The notes under the pieces were generated by a model. The model ran no database searches, was not told the DNA's origin, and was given only the letters and a program-made list of their open reading frames with translations. From contig JAEVYX010000115.1 in the NCBI GenBank assembly GCA_023392515.1, forward strand, positions 1 through 9,082: a DNA stretch of 9,082 nucleotides. The letters run 5' to 3'. Shown here piece after piece: positions 1 to 5,884 of this stretch. The position numbers and the translations under genes were made by a program. This stretch comes from Bacillota bacterium. Its GTDB lineage: Bacteria; Bacillota; Clostridia; Christensenellales; Aristaeellaceae. The first letter of the stretch is position 1. Each line of letters opens with the position of its first letter.

Positions 1-1
1 C

Positions 2-73
2 ATTTCAAGCCCTGCCGACTACCAGGCGGAAACCTTGCAGGAGGCGCAAAATATCCTCCTTGTCCCCGCTTAA
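2..73 (+). CDS. Possible C-terminal end of an upstream gene (partial)
   Basis: One forward frame is open from the window edge and ends at TAA (71-73), giving 23 residues that end in NILLVPA. Its make-up (acidic, Gln-rich helix followed by a short hydrophobic tail) looks like an ordinary soluble protein end. It sits 18 bases before the -35 box of the next operon, a natural place for a gene to finish. The family cannot be identified from so short a piece, and other frames are open over part of this stretch too, so this is only a suggestion. Confidence 0.35.
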   Translation: MSSPADYQAETLQEAQNILLVPA

Positions 74-91
74 TTCTTGGTAAATTTTGCA

Positions 92-120
92 TTGACAAAC
101 GGGAAGTGCAGGGGTACAAT
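92..120 (+). promoter_or_regulatory. Sigma-A type promoter for the arsR-potABCD operon
   Basis: The -35 box TTGACA (92-97) matches the consensus exactly. The -10 box TACAAT (115-120) matches five of six positions. The spacer is exactly 17 bases. Transcription would start near 126-128, about 55 bases upstream of the regulator's ATG, and the inverted repeat at 129-150 would lie at the start of the transcript. The promoter is strong as read, so repression is the likely mode of control. Confidence 0.85.
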
Positions 121-128
121 GACTCATC

Positions 129-150
129 GATATAGATTGTTTTCTATATC
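129..150 (+). promoter_or_regulatory. Inverted-repeat operator, probable ArsR-family binding site
   Basis: The perfect 8-base arms GATATAGA (129-136) and TCTATATC (143-150) are separated by 6 bases, TTGTTT. The site begins 9 bases after the -10 box, overlapping or just past the transcription start, where a bound dimer would block RNA polymerase. AT-rich imperfect or perfect dyads of this size next to the promoter are typical for ArsR/SmtB repressors. The only regulator gene in view starts 32 bases further on, so autoregulation is the simplest inference. A further partial half-site, ATAGAG, follows at 151-156. Confidence 0.75.
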
Positions 151-181
151 ATAGAGAACCATCAATTATTGGGAGGCAGAC

Positions 182-484
182 ATGACCGGCTATGAAAAAG
201 CGCTGCCCGCATTGAAAGCGCTGTGCGATGAAACAAGGTTAAGCATCCTTTCCATGCTGTCCGGCGGGGAAAAATGCGCCTGCCGCATACAGGACGCTTT
301 TGAATGCAGCCAGCCTACGATATCCTATCACATGCGGGTATTGGTGGAGTCGGGACTTGTAACCGCCCGGCGGGAAGGGGCGCTCATTTATTATACCCTG
401 GATGAAAAAGCCTGGCCTTGTGCGCAGACCTTTTTAAACAGCCTGTCTACCCTGAACGCAGGGGAAGAGGAGAGTTGCTCATGA
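182..484 (+). CDS. ArsR/SmtB-family winged-helix transcriptional repressor with a CxC motif
   Basis: This is a small DNA-binding regulator of 100 residues, a normal length for ArsR/SmtB proteins. The N-terminal helix contains the family hallmark DETRLSIL (residues 16-23). The recognition helix is CSQPTISYHMRVL (42-54), followed by the wing GLVTARREGALIYY. Cys32 and Cys34 (ECACR-like context, KCACR) lie at the start of the alpha-3 helix, the same positions as the As(III)/Sb(III)-binding Cys32 and Cys34 of E. coli plasmid R773 ArsR; the third ligand Cys37 of that protein is Gln here. Other cysteines are at 15, 42, 80 and 99. The start is supported by GGGAGG (171-176), 5 bases before ATG. Its TGA overlaps the potA ATG (ATGA, 481-484), so the two are translationally coupled. 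It probably binds the dyad at 129-150 and represses the operon. The inducer is unknown: a soft metal or metalloid is possible, but ArsR proteins without a metal ligand also exist. Confidence 0.9.
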   Translation: MTGYEKALPALKALCDETRLSILSMLSGGEKCACRIQDAFECSQPTISYHMRVLVESGLVTARREGALIYYTLDEKAWPCAQTFLNSLSTLNAGEEESCS

Positions 485-1632
485 CAGCCGCACCCATATT
501 AAAGCTGATGAATATCCGCAAGGATTTTGGCGAAGGGGAGGTCCTCCAGGGCATTGACCTTTCGGTGATGCCCGGGGAGTTTTTAACGCTGCTGGGCCCC
601 TCCGGCTGCGGAAAGACTACCACGCTTCGAATTATTGCAGGGCTGGAAGCACCCTCCTTTGGCCGGGTGCTTTTGGATGGCACGGATGTGACGGACCTGC
701 CCCCGGAAAAGCGGGCAGTTAATACGGTTTTCCAAAACTACGCCTTGTTTCCCCATATGAATGTGGCGCAGAATATTGCCTATGGGCTAAAATTGCGCCA
801 TGTGCCAAAGGTGCAAATTCGGGAAAAGGTGCAAAGCATACTGGAAATGGTTCAGCTTCAGGGATTTGAAAAGCGGATGCCGGGTCAATTGTCCGGCGGT
901 CAGCGCCAACGGGTGGCCATCGCCCGGGCATTGGTCTTGTCTCCCCGCATCCTTCTTTTGGATGAGCCTCTGGGCGCGCTGGATCTGCAGCTGCGCCGGC
1001 AGATGCAAAACGAATTGAAACGACTGCAAAAGCAGTCAGGCATCACTTTTATATACATTACCCACGACCAGGAGGAAGCCCTCAATATGTCGGACCGGAT
1101 TGCCGTCATGCGCGGCGGATACATTGAACAGATGGGTACGCCCGAGGAGGTTTACGAACATCCCGCCAGCATTTTTGCAGCGACCTTTATTGGGCAGACC
1201 AACCTTCTTTACGGGGTGGTAACGGCGCGGCGGCCGGGTGGCGGCGCGGCCTTGGATGTGAATGGGCTGACATTGCCTGTTCAGGCCCGGGGCGAAGCGC
1301 CCCGCATTGGGGAAAGGATCGCGCTATGCCTACGGACTGAGCAGGTGCACTACGGCCAGGCCCCCCAATATGGCATCCATCTGAGCGGCATCGTCAAGAC
1401 AAGGCAGTACACCGGGGGTACGCAGCGGACCGTAATTTCCTTGCCCACGGGCCAGGAAATATTGTGCCTGAGTCAAAACCCGGTGGAAGAGGAGCTTTCC
1501 ATCGGCAGCCGTGTATTTGTCTGGTGGAATCCCGCCCAGGCGGCCATTGTTCCCCTGGATGACGAGGAGGAAGCGCCTGTGGCGGGGGATGCGTTTTCAT
1601 CCGCCGCATACGGGGAGGCGGCTTTGCTATGA
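481..1632 (+). CDS. potA: Spermidine/putrescine ABC transporter ATP-binding protein PotA
   Basis: This cytoplasmic ATPase subunit energises polyamine import through PotB and PotC. The 383 residues contain all ABC motifs in order: Walker A GPSGCGKT (39-46), Q-loop Gln85 in VFQNYALFPH, signature LSGGQ (137-141), Walker B ILLLDEP with catalytic Glu162, D-loop ALD, and switch His195 in ITHDQEEAL. A C-terminal TOBE-type regulatory domain follows from about residue 235 (TNLLYGVV onward), as in PotA/MalK/CysA-class importers. VFQNYALFPHMNV and the RMPGQLSGGQRQRV context are typical of PotA. I chose ATG 481 over the in-frame upstream ATG 418, because 481 has GAGGAGA (467-473) in place, gives the normal N-terminus, and forms an ATGA overlap with the regulator. 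The gene ends in a second ATGA overlap with potB. Confidence 0.93.
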   Translation: MTAAPILKLMNIRKDFGEGEVLQGIDLSVMPGEFLTLLGPSGCGKTTTLRIIAGLEAPSFGRVLLDGTDVTDLPPEKRAVNTVFQNYALFPHMNVAQNIAYGLKLRHVPKVQIREKVQSILEMVQLQGFEKRMPGQLSGGQRQRVAIARALVLSPRILLLDEPLGALDLQLRRQMQNELKRLQKQSGITFIYITHDQEEALNMSDRIAVMRGGYIEQMGTPEEVYEHPASIFAATFIGQTNLLYGVVTARRPGGGAALDVNGLTLPVQARGEAPRIGERIALCLRTEQVHYGQAPQYGIHLSGIVKTRQYTGGTQRTVISLPTGQEILCLSQNPVEEELSIGSRVFVWWNPAQAAIVPLDDEEEAPVAGDAFSSAAYGEAALL

Positions 1633-2486
1633 GGAAAGGCAAGCGATCAGGCGCGGGGCTGATGGCCGTTCCCATGACGCTGTGGGCTATGGCATTTGTC
1701 GGGGTGGCGCTTTTGTACATTATTGGCCTCAGCTTTTTAAGCCGGGATACGAACATCGGCGTCACGGGCGAGGCTACCCTTGCAAATTATGAAAAGATAC
1801 TGAATCCCGCCTATGGGAAAGTGCTCTTGCAAAGCCTGAAGCTGGCTTTTTTCACCACGGTCATATGCCTTTTTGTGGGCTATCCCTTCGGATACCTTAT
1901 GGCCAGAACAAAGCCCCGCACAAGGGCCGTCTTGATGCTTCTGGTTATTGTGCCCTTTTGGACCAACGCACTCATCCGCATCTATGGCTGGAAGATTATC
2001 CTTTCGGCCAACGGCCCGCTGAACAGCGCATTGCTCGCCTTAAACCTCATTGACAAGCCTTTGAAAATGCTCTATACGGACGGCGCCGTGCTTCTGGGCA
2101 TGGTATACGCGCTGATCCCTTTTATGATTCTGCCCTCTTTCAGCAGCGTGGAAAAAATGGATTGGTCTGTGGTGGAAGCGGCAAGGGACCTGGGGAGCAG
2201 CCCGCTAAAGGCTTTTCTTACCATCACACTGCCCCTTACCGCACCGGGGGTGCTGGCCGGTTGTGTGCTGGTATTCATCCCCTCCATCGGGCTGTTCTTC
2301 CTGAGCGATCTCTTGGGCGGGTCCAAGAATGTGCTGGCGGGAAATCTGATTCACGATGCCCTCATGAAAAGCCGTGATCTGCCCTTTGCCGCTGCGCTGA
2401 GCGTGATCCTGCTGGCAGTAACCTTCGTCATTATTGCCCTGTACCGCCGGGCCGGCGGAAAAAGCGGCGATATGGCGGTTATATAG
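1629..2486 (+). CDS. potB: Spermidine/putrescine ABC transporter permease PotB
   Basis: This is one of the two membrane subunits forming the polyamine channel. It has 285 residues, close to the usual 275-290. A first hydrophobic segment at about residues 11-36 is followed by an extracytoplasmic stretch and then about five more membrane segments, as in the BPD_transp_1 (MetI-like) family. The cytoplasmic EAA loop that docks with PotA begins at Glu183 (EAARDLGSS) and runs to the conserved LP and following G. The tract LMLLVIVPFWTNALIRIYGW is characteristic of PotB-type permeases. The start codon overlaps the potA stop (ATGA, 1629-1632), with the purine-rich GGGGAGG just upstream inside potA. 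The 14-base gap to potC implies a co-transcribed pair. Confidence 0.93.
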   Translation: MRKGKRSGAGLMAVPMTLWAMAFVGVALLYIIGLSFLSRDTNIGVTGEATLANYEKILNPAYGKVLLQSLKLAFFTTVICLFVGYPFGYLMARTKPRTRAVLMLLVIVPFWTNALIRIYGWKIILSANGPLNSALLALNLIDKPLKMLYTDGAVLLGMVYALIPFMILPSFSSVEKMDWSVVEAARDLGSSPLKAFLTITLPLTAPGVLAGCVLVFIPSIGLFFLSDLLGGSKNVLAGNLIHDALMKSRDLPFAAALSVILLAVTFVIIALYRRAGGKSGDMAVI

Positions 2487-2500
2487 GGGAGGAGTACGGC

Positions 2501-3364
2501 ATGAAAAAGCGTTCGATAGCTTCTCCCCTGTTCTTGACGGTTGTACTGCTTTTGTTATACCTGCCGATTGTGGTTGTGATAGCCTACTCCTTCAACAACA
2601 ACATGACCAAAAACAGCGCGCTGTTCACCGGCTTTACCTTTCACTGGTATGAGGAGCTGTTCCGGGATACCCGGGGCTTTATGGATTCCCTCCGTGTCAG
2701 CCTGCAATTGGCACTGTACAGCTGCGGGCTGTCCGTGGTGCTGGGTACATTGGGGGCTGTGGGTATGGCCCGCCGCGCAAGTGCGCCCCGTGCTTCCGCC
2801 CTTTTGTCGGGCGCTGTGGAGAACCTGGTAACCATACCGATCATGATCCCGGAAATCATACTGGGCATGGCCTTTATGGCGCTGTTTTATGCCATCGACT
2901 TACCCTTCGGCATGGTGACGCTGGTAATCGCTCATGTAACGTTTTGTGTGCCTTACATCTATCTCATCGTCAAAGGGCGGCTGTACGGCATGGACCCGTC
3001 GCTCCCTGAAGCAGCAAGGGATCTGGGGGCATCCCCTTTTCGCGTATTTTTTGATATCACACTGCCTCTTGTTTTCCCCGGCATTCTATCGGGGGCATTT
3101 CTTGCCCTGGCCATGTCCCTGGATGACTTTATTATCAGCTTCTTCGTGAATGGGGCGGGCACGGTGACGCTGCCGCTGAAGATATACTCCAGCGTCAAAG
3201 TGGGCGTTTCCCCCCAGATCAATGCCCTTTGCACAGTCATGCTGGGCATTGTGTTTCTGTGCGTAGCCGTAAGTCAGCTCATCGGCAGCCGCCGCCGGGC
3301 GCTCAAGCGCAAAGATCATCTTTCCTTGCTATCTGCGCCGGCCTCCTCCCAGAGGCCGCTTTGA
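2501..3364 (+). CDS. potC: Spermidine/putrescine ABC transporter permease PotC
   Basis: This is the second membrane subunit of the importer and partner of PotB. It has 287 residues with an N-terminal membrane segment (about 8-29) running into the family signature AYSFNNN. Further hydrophobic segments follow, and the EAA loop starts at Glu170 (EAARDLGASPF) and continues to DITLPLVFPG. The motif SLDDFIISFF is diagnostic for PotC/PotI permeases. The start is supported by GGGGAGGAG directly after the potB stop. The protein is some 20 residues longer than E. coli PotC (264): a basic, Ser/Pro-rich tail follows the last membrane helix. The DNA of that tail contains a GC-rich hairpin (3339-3358). Confidence 0.93.
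   Translation: MKKRSIASPLFLTVVLLLLYLPIVVVIAYSFNNNMTKNSALFTGFTFHWYEELFRDTRGFMDSLRVSLQLALYSCGLSVVLGTLGAVGMARRASAPRASALLSGAVENLVTIPIMIPEIILGMAFMALFYAIDLPFGMVTLVIAHVTFCVPYIYLIVKGRLYGMDPSLPEAARDLGASPFRVFFDITLPLVFPGILSGAFLALAMSLDDFIISFFVNGAGTVTLPLKIYSSVKVGVSPQINALCTVMLGIVFLCVAVSQLIGSRRRALKRKDHLSLLSAPASSQRPL
3339..3358 (+). promoter_or_regulatory. GC-rich hairpin at the 3' end of potC
   Basis: The perfect 7-base arms CGGCCTC (3339-3345) and GAGGCCG (3352-3358) enclose a 6-base loop, inside the last codons of potC. A run of six T residues lies at 3369-3374, 10 bases after the stem and before the potD ribosome site. The distance is too long for a standard intrinsic terminator, so I would not call it one. 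It may stall RNase or ribosomes and help set a different mRNA level for the binding protein than for the permeases, or it may be chance in GC-rich coding DNA. Confidence 0.4.
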
Positions 3365-3397
3365 TAGATTTTTTAAGCGTATGAAAGGAGTACCACA

Positions 3398-4441
3398 ATG
3401 AAAAAGATCATTGCCATCCTCATAACCCTATGCCTGATGCTTCCGGCCGCCATGTCCTTTGCACAGGCGGAGGAGGAAAAAATCTTAAATGTCTTTACGT
3501 GGGAAACGTATATCGATGACCAGACCATCGCCAATTTTGAAGACCTCACGGGGATTGATGTGGTGTATTCCCCCTTTGCCAGCAATGAGGATATGCTGCA
3601 AAAACTGCAGATGAACGGCGGCAGCGAGTATGACATTGTTTTGGGCAGCGATTATGCCTTGAGCATTCTTCGCAAGGAAGGCCTGCTCAAGGAACTGGAC
3701 AAGAGCCTGCTAACCAATTATGGCAACCTGAACCCCAAGTATTTGAGCCAATATTTTGATCCTGAAAATGCCTATGCCATCCCTTATGCCGCGGGCACGC
3801 CGCTGATTGTTTACGATCCCGAGGCGGTGGATATTGAAATCACCGGCTATGAGGATTTGTGGAATCCGGCTTTGAAAGATTCCATCGTCATCATGAACGA
3901 CGCCCGCAACGTGATCGGCATTACGCTCAAGACCATGGGCAAGTCCTTCAACGAAACCGATCCTGAAGTGTTGGAAGATGCCAAGGAAAAATTGATGCCC
4001 CTTTTCCAAAACATCCGCGCCTTTGATTATGACACACCCCATCAGGTGCTTTTGTCCGGGGACGCCTCCGTGGCCTATATGTTTACCCCCCAGGTGCTGT
4101 GGGCGCTGGACGGAAACCCCAACCTGAAGGTGGTCTACCCCAAGGAAGGCATGGGCTTTGGTATCGACGCACTGGTCGTGCCGGTAAACGCTCCCCACCC
4201 TGGAAACGCCCATCTATTCCTCAATTACCTCATGGAGCCTCAGGTGGCGGCCGATGTGGCACTGGCCCAGCTTTATTTGAACCCCAATCAGGCCGCCGAA
4301 GCCCTCCTCCCAGAATCGTATACGCAAAACCCCGCTTTGTTTATCCCGGATGAGGTGCTGGGCAAGACCGAGTTTATTCAGGACGTGGGTGAAACGGAAA
4401 GCCTTTACCAGGAGATTTGGGCCGAATTCAAACTGCAATAG
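3398..4441 (+). CDS. potD: Polyamine-type extracellular substrate-binding protein PotD
   Basis: This periplasmic or extracellular receptor delivers substrate to PotBC. It has 347 residues, nearly the length of E. coli PotD (348), and the two proteins align almost without gaps, so numbering nearly coincides. The signal peptide has KK at 2-3, a hydrophobic core at about 4-18, and a probable signal peptidase I site after AQA (22-24). The only cysteine there (Cys12, in ITLCL) does not make a lipobox. Retained pocket residues are Trp35 and Tyr38 (E. coli 34 and 37), Asp168, Asp257 and Tyr293. Changed positions are Asn171 for Glu, Phe229 for Trp, Gly255 for Trp and Ile327 for Gln. I compared these with E. 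coli PotD from memory. The ATG has AAAGGAG 7 bases upstream. The pot context makes polyamine binding most likely, but the exact ligand is open. Confidence 0.88.
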   Translation: MKKIIAILITLCLMLPAAMSFAQAEEEKILNVFTWETYIDDQTIANFEDLTGIDVVYSPFASNEDMLQKLQMNGGSEYDIVLGSDYALSILRKEGLLKELDKSLLTNYGNLNPKYLSQYFDPENAYAIPYAAGTPLIVYDPEAVDIEITGYEDLWNPALKDSIVIMNDARNVIGITLKTMGKSFNETDPEVLEDAKEKLMPLFQNIRAFDYDTPHQVLLSGDASVAYMFTPQVLWALDGNPNLKVVYPKEGMGFGIDALVVPVNAPHPGNAHLFLNYLMEPQVAADVALAQLYLNPNQAAEALLPESYTQNPALFIPDEVLGKTEFIQDVGETESLYQEIWAEFKLQ

Positions 4442-4450
4442 AAATGCAGT

Positions 4451-4527
4451 AGGGGCTCTGCCCCTATACCCCGTCCAAGGGATTTCATCCCTTGGGCATC
4501 CCGTTAGCCCACGGCAAAGCCGTGGGC
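4451..4527. repeat. Cluster of three perfect short-loop hairpins (REP-like intergenic element)
   Basis: Three consecutive perfect stems each close on a 3-base loop. The first is AGGGGC/GCCCCT (4451-4465, 6 bp, loop TCT). The second is CCAAGGGAT/ATCCCTTGG (4475-4495, 9 bp, loop TTC). The third is GCCCACGGC/GCCGTGGGC (4507-4527, 9 bp, loop AAA). They are spaced 9 and 11 bases apart and fill most of the potD-nagA gap. No T-run follows any of them, so they are not classic terminators. The regular architecture, with C-rich linkers (ATACCCCGT, GCATCCCGTTA), resembles multi-hairpin intergenic repeats that I recall from Clostridia genomes. Likely roles are 3'-end protection of the potD mRNA or a dispersed non-coding repeat. 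Confidence 0.75.
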
Positions 4528-4553
4528 AGGGGAAGGGGGAAAGAGAGGGAAGT

Positions 4554-5672
4554 ATGCTTTTAAAAAATGCTACCGCGTATATTGATGGCAAGTTTCGCCA
4601 TATGATAGATGTACGCACCGAAGAAAATTTGATCGTCGAAATAGGAGAAAATCTGCCAATCCTGCCGGGCGAAGAAACCCAGAACATAAACGAAGATTAT
4701 TTACTGCCAGGGTTTGTGGACGTGCATATCCATGCTTTTGGCGGCATGGATACCATGGATGGGGAAAAGGCAGTCCGTCACATGAGCCGGGAATTGAAAA
4801 AGCAGGGGGTATCCGCTTTTTTGCCCACCACCATGAGTGCGTCCCTTCAGGATACCCTGTCTGCCTTGAAGGGGATTGATGCGGTTCGCCGGAATCCGGA
4901 AAAGGATGGCGCGGTGGTCATCGGCGCCCACATGGAGGCCCCTTTTCTTTCAAAAGAAAGGCGCGGCGCGCAGGTTGCCGATTATTTCACACCCCCTTCC
5001 ATGAACGCTTGGCATGAATTGACCGGTGCGTTTTCCAGCGTGGCTCGGATTGTTACCATGGCCCCGGAGCTTGACGGTGCGCAGGAGTGGATACGGGAAA
5101 TCGCAAGCCGCGGGATTGTGGTCTCCATCGGCCATACCAATGCATCCTGCGAGCTTGTCCATCAGGCTGCTTCCTGGGGGGCCACCCATGTGACCCACCT
5201 GTTCAATGCGCAAACCCCGCTGCACCACCGGGAGCCCGGTGTGCCCGGCGCGACCCTTACCGACAGCCGCCTTTACGCAGAACTGATTTGTGACGGCATT
5301 CACCTGCACCCGGACATCATCCGCCTCACCTGGCTATGCAAAGGCAGGGAAAAAGCCATCCTGGTCACCGATGCCATGGAAGCTGCCGGCATGCCCGATG
5401 GCACCTATTCCCTGGGCGGGCAGACAGTGCATGTGAAGGATGGGGCCGCCCGCCTTTCCTCCGGCACCCTGGCCGGATCTACTCTTACCATGCCAAAGGG
5501 CTTTCAAAACCTGATCCACATTGGCATCCCTCCCGAGGATGCCGTCTACATGGCCACGCAAGGCCCTGCCGAGTCCATTGGCGAGAAGCTTGCGGGGCGC
5601 ATTGTAAAAGGCGCGCCAGGAATTTTCACCCGCTGGGATTCGGCCTGGAATCTGAAGGCCGTTATAGGCTGA
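4554..5672 (+). CDS. nagA: N-acetylglucosamine-6-phosphate deacetylase NagA
   Basis: This cytoplasmic metal-dependent amidohydrolase converts GlcNAc-6-phosphate to glucosamine-6-phosphate and acetate, the first committed step of amino-sugar use and wall recycling. It has 372 residues; the family is usually 380-400. The metal and catalytic set is visible: His58-x-His60 after the LLPGFVD strand, Glu128 in AHMEAPF, His194 in GHTNAS, His215 in THLFNAQ, and Asp273 in VTDAMEAAG, the position of the E. coli catalytic Asp. The HxH pair suggests the two-metal Bacillus-type site. Deviations are Ala129 where Gly is usual (HxEGP) and Gln220 where Met is usual (NAM). I chose ATG 4554, preceded by GAGAGG (4543-4548). 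The frame is open back into potD, but that 68-codon extension crosses the hairpin cluster and has no family homology. nagB is not in view. Confidence 0.88.
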   Translation: MLLKNATAYIDGKFRHMIDVRTEENLIVEIGENLPILPGEETQNINEDYLLPGFVDVHIHAFGGMDTMDGEKAVRHMSRELKKQGVSAFLPTTMSASLQDTLSALKGIDAVRRNPEKDGAVVIGAHMEAPFLSKERRGAQVADYFTPPSMNAWHELTGAFSSVARIVTMAPELDGAQEWIREIASRGIVVSIGHTNASCELVHQAASWGATHVTHLFNAQTPLHHREPGVPGATLTDSRLYAELICDGIHLHPDIIRLTWLCKGREKAILVTDAMEAAGMPDGTYSLGGQTVHVKDGAARLSSGTLAGSTLTMPKGFQNLIHIGIPPEDAVYMATQGPAESIGEKLAGRIVKGAPGIFTRWDSAWNLKAVIG

Positions 5673-5790
5673 TATCCTCACAGTGGGTACCTGCCTAAGA
5701 GCATCCATCGCCAGTTAAATTTTCCAAAGGCTGCTCAGGATGCAGGGATTGCGCATGATTTACAAGAATTTTACTCAAACTCCCCTCAAG

Positions 5791-5825
5791 GGCAAGGTTT
5801 GCTTTATGGCTGAAAATCCCTTGCC
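5791..5825 (+). promoter_or_regulatory. Inverted repeat overlapping the murB -35 region
   Basis: The arms GGCAAGG (5791-5797) and CCTTGCC (5819-5825) are perfect 7-base complements separated by 21 bases. The right arm covers most of the -35 box of the promoter at 5821-5849. The left arm is part of a short direct repeat (CAAGGGCAAGG). This could be a regulator site or chance; there is no evidence to choose. Confidence 0.3.
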
Positions 5826-5849
5826 TGGCAAATGCATTTGCGCTACAAT
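5821..5849 (+). promoter_or_regulatory. murB: Promoter upstream of murB
   Basis: The -35 box TTGCCT (5821-5826, four of six consensus) and -10 box TACAAT (5844-5849, five of six) have the ideal 17-base spacer. The start would fall near 5856, leaving a leader of about 30 bases with the ribosome site GGGAGGG (5871-5877). It follows a 150-base stretch after nagA in which I see no gene and no convincing terminator. It probably drives murB, rapZ, whiA and the Crh-like gene. Confidence 0.7.
5828..5841 (+). promoter_or_regulatory. 14-base perfect palindrome inside the promoter spacer
   Basis: GCAAATGCATTTGC reads the same on both strands and lies wholly between the -35 and -10 boxes. A dimeric regulator bound here would occlude or reshape the promoter; spacer dyads of this kind are also the site used by MerR-type activators. 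No candidate regulator is encoded nearby except the ArsR-family protein, whose proposed operator (ATATAGA arms) does not match. Palindromes of 14 bases are rare by chance in so short a region. Confidence 0.55.
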
Positions 5850-5884
5850 GATAGGGGAGCAGAGCCCCCCGGGAGGGAAAACTT

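Noticed and set aside
418..480. In-frame upstream extension of potA starting at ATG 418
   Set aside because: It lies within the ArsR-family gene, has no ribosome site, and adds 21 residues unlike any PotA N-terminus; ATG 481 fits on all counts.
3710..4213. 167-codon open frame on the - strand inside potD
   Set aside because: It is fully antisense to a well-supported gene, has no recognisable family and no convincing start signal; an artefact of codon use.
4451..4527. Terminator or CRISPR-like array between potD and nagA
   Set aside because: No T-run follows the stems, and the three stems differ in sequence, so they are neither standard terminators nor direct repeats with spacers.
4350..4553. 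Long N-terminal extension of nagA overlapping the end of potD
   Set aside because: It overlaps potD in another frame and is translated through the hairpin cluster; the NagA homology starts at the Met encoded at 4554.
5854..5869. Riboswitch in the murB leader
   Set aside because: Only a small bulged GC hairpin is visible in a leader of about 30 bases, too short for a known riboswitch aptamer.
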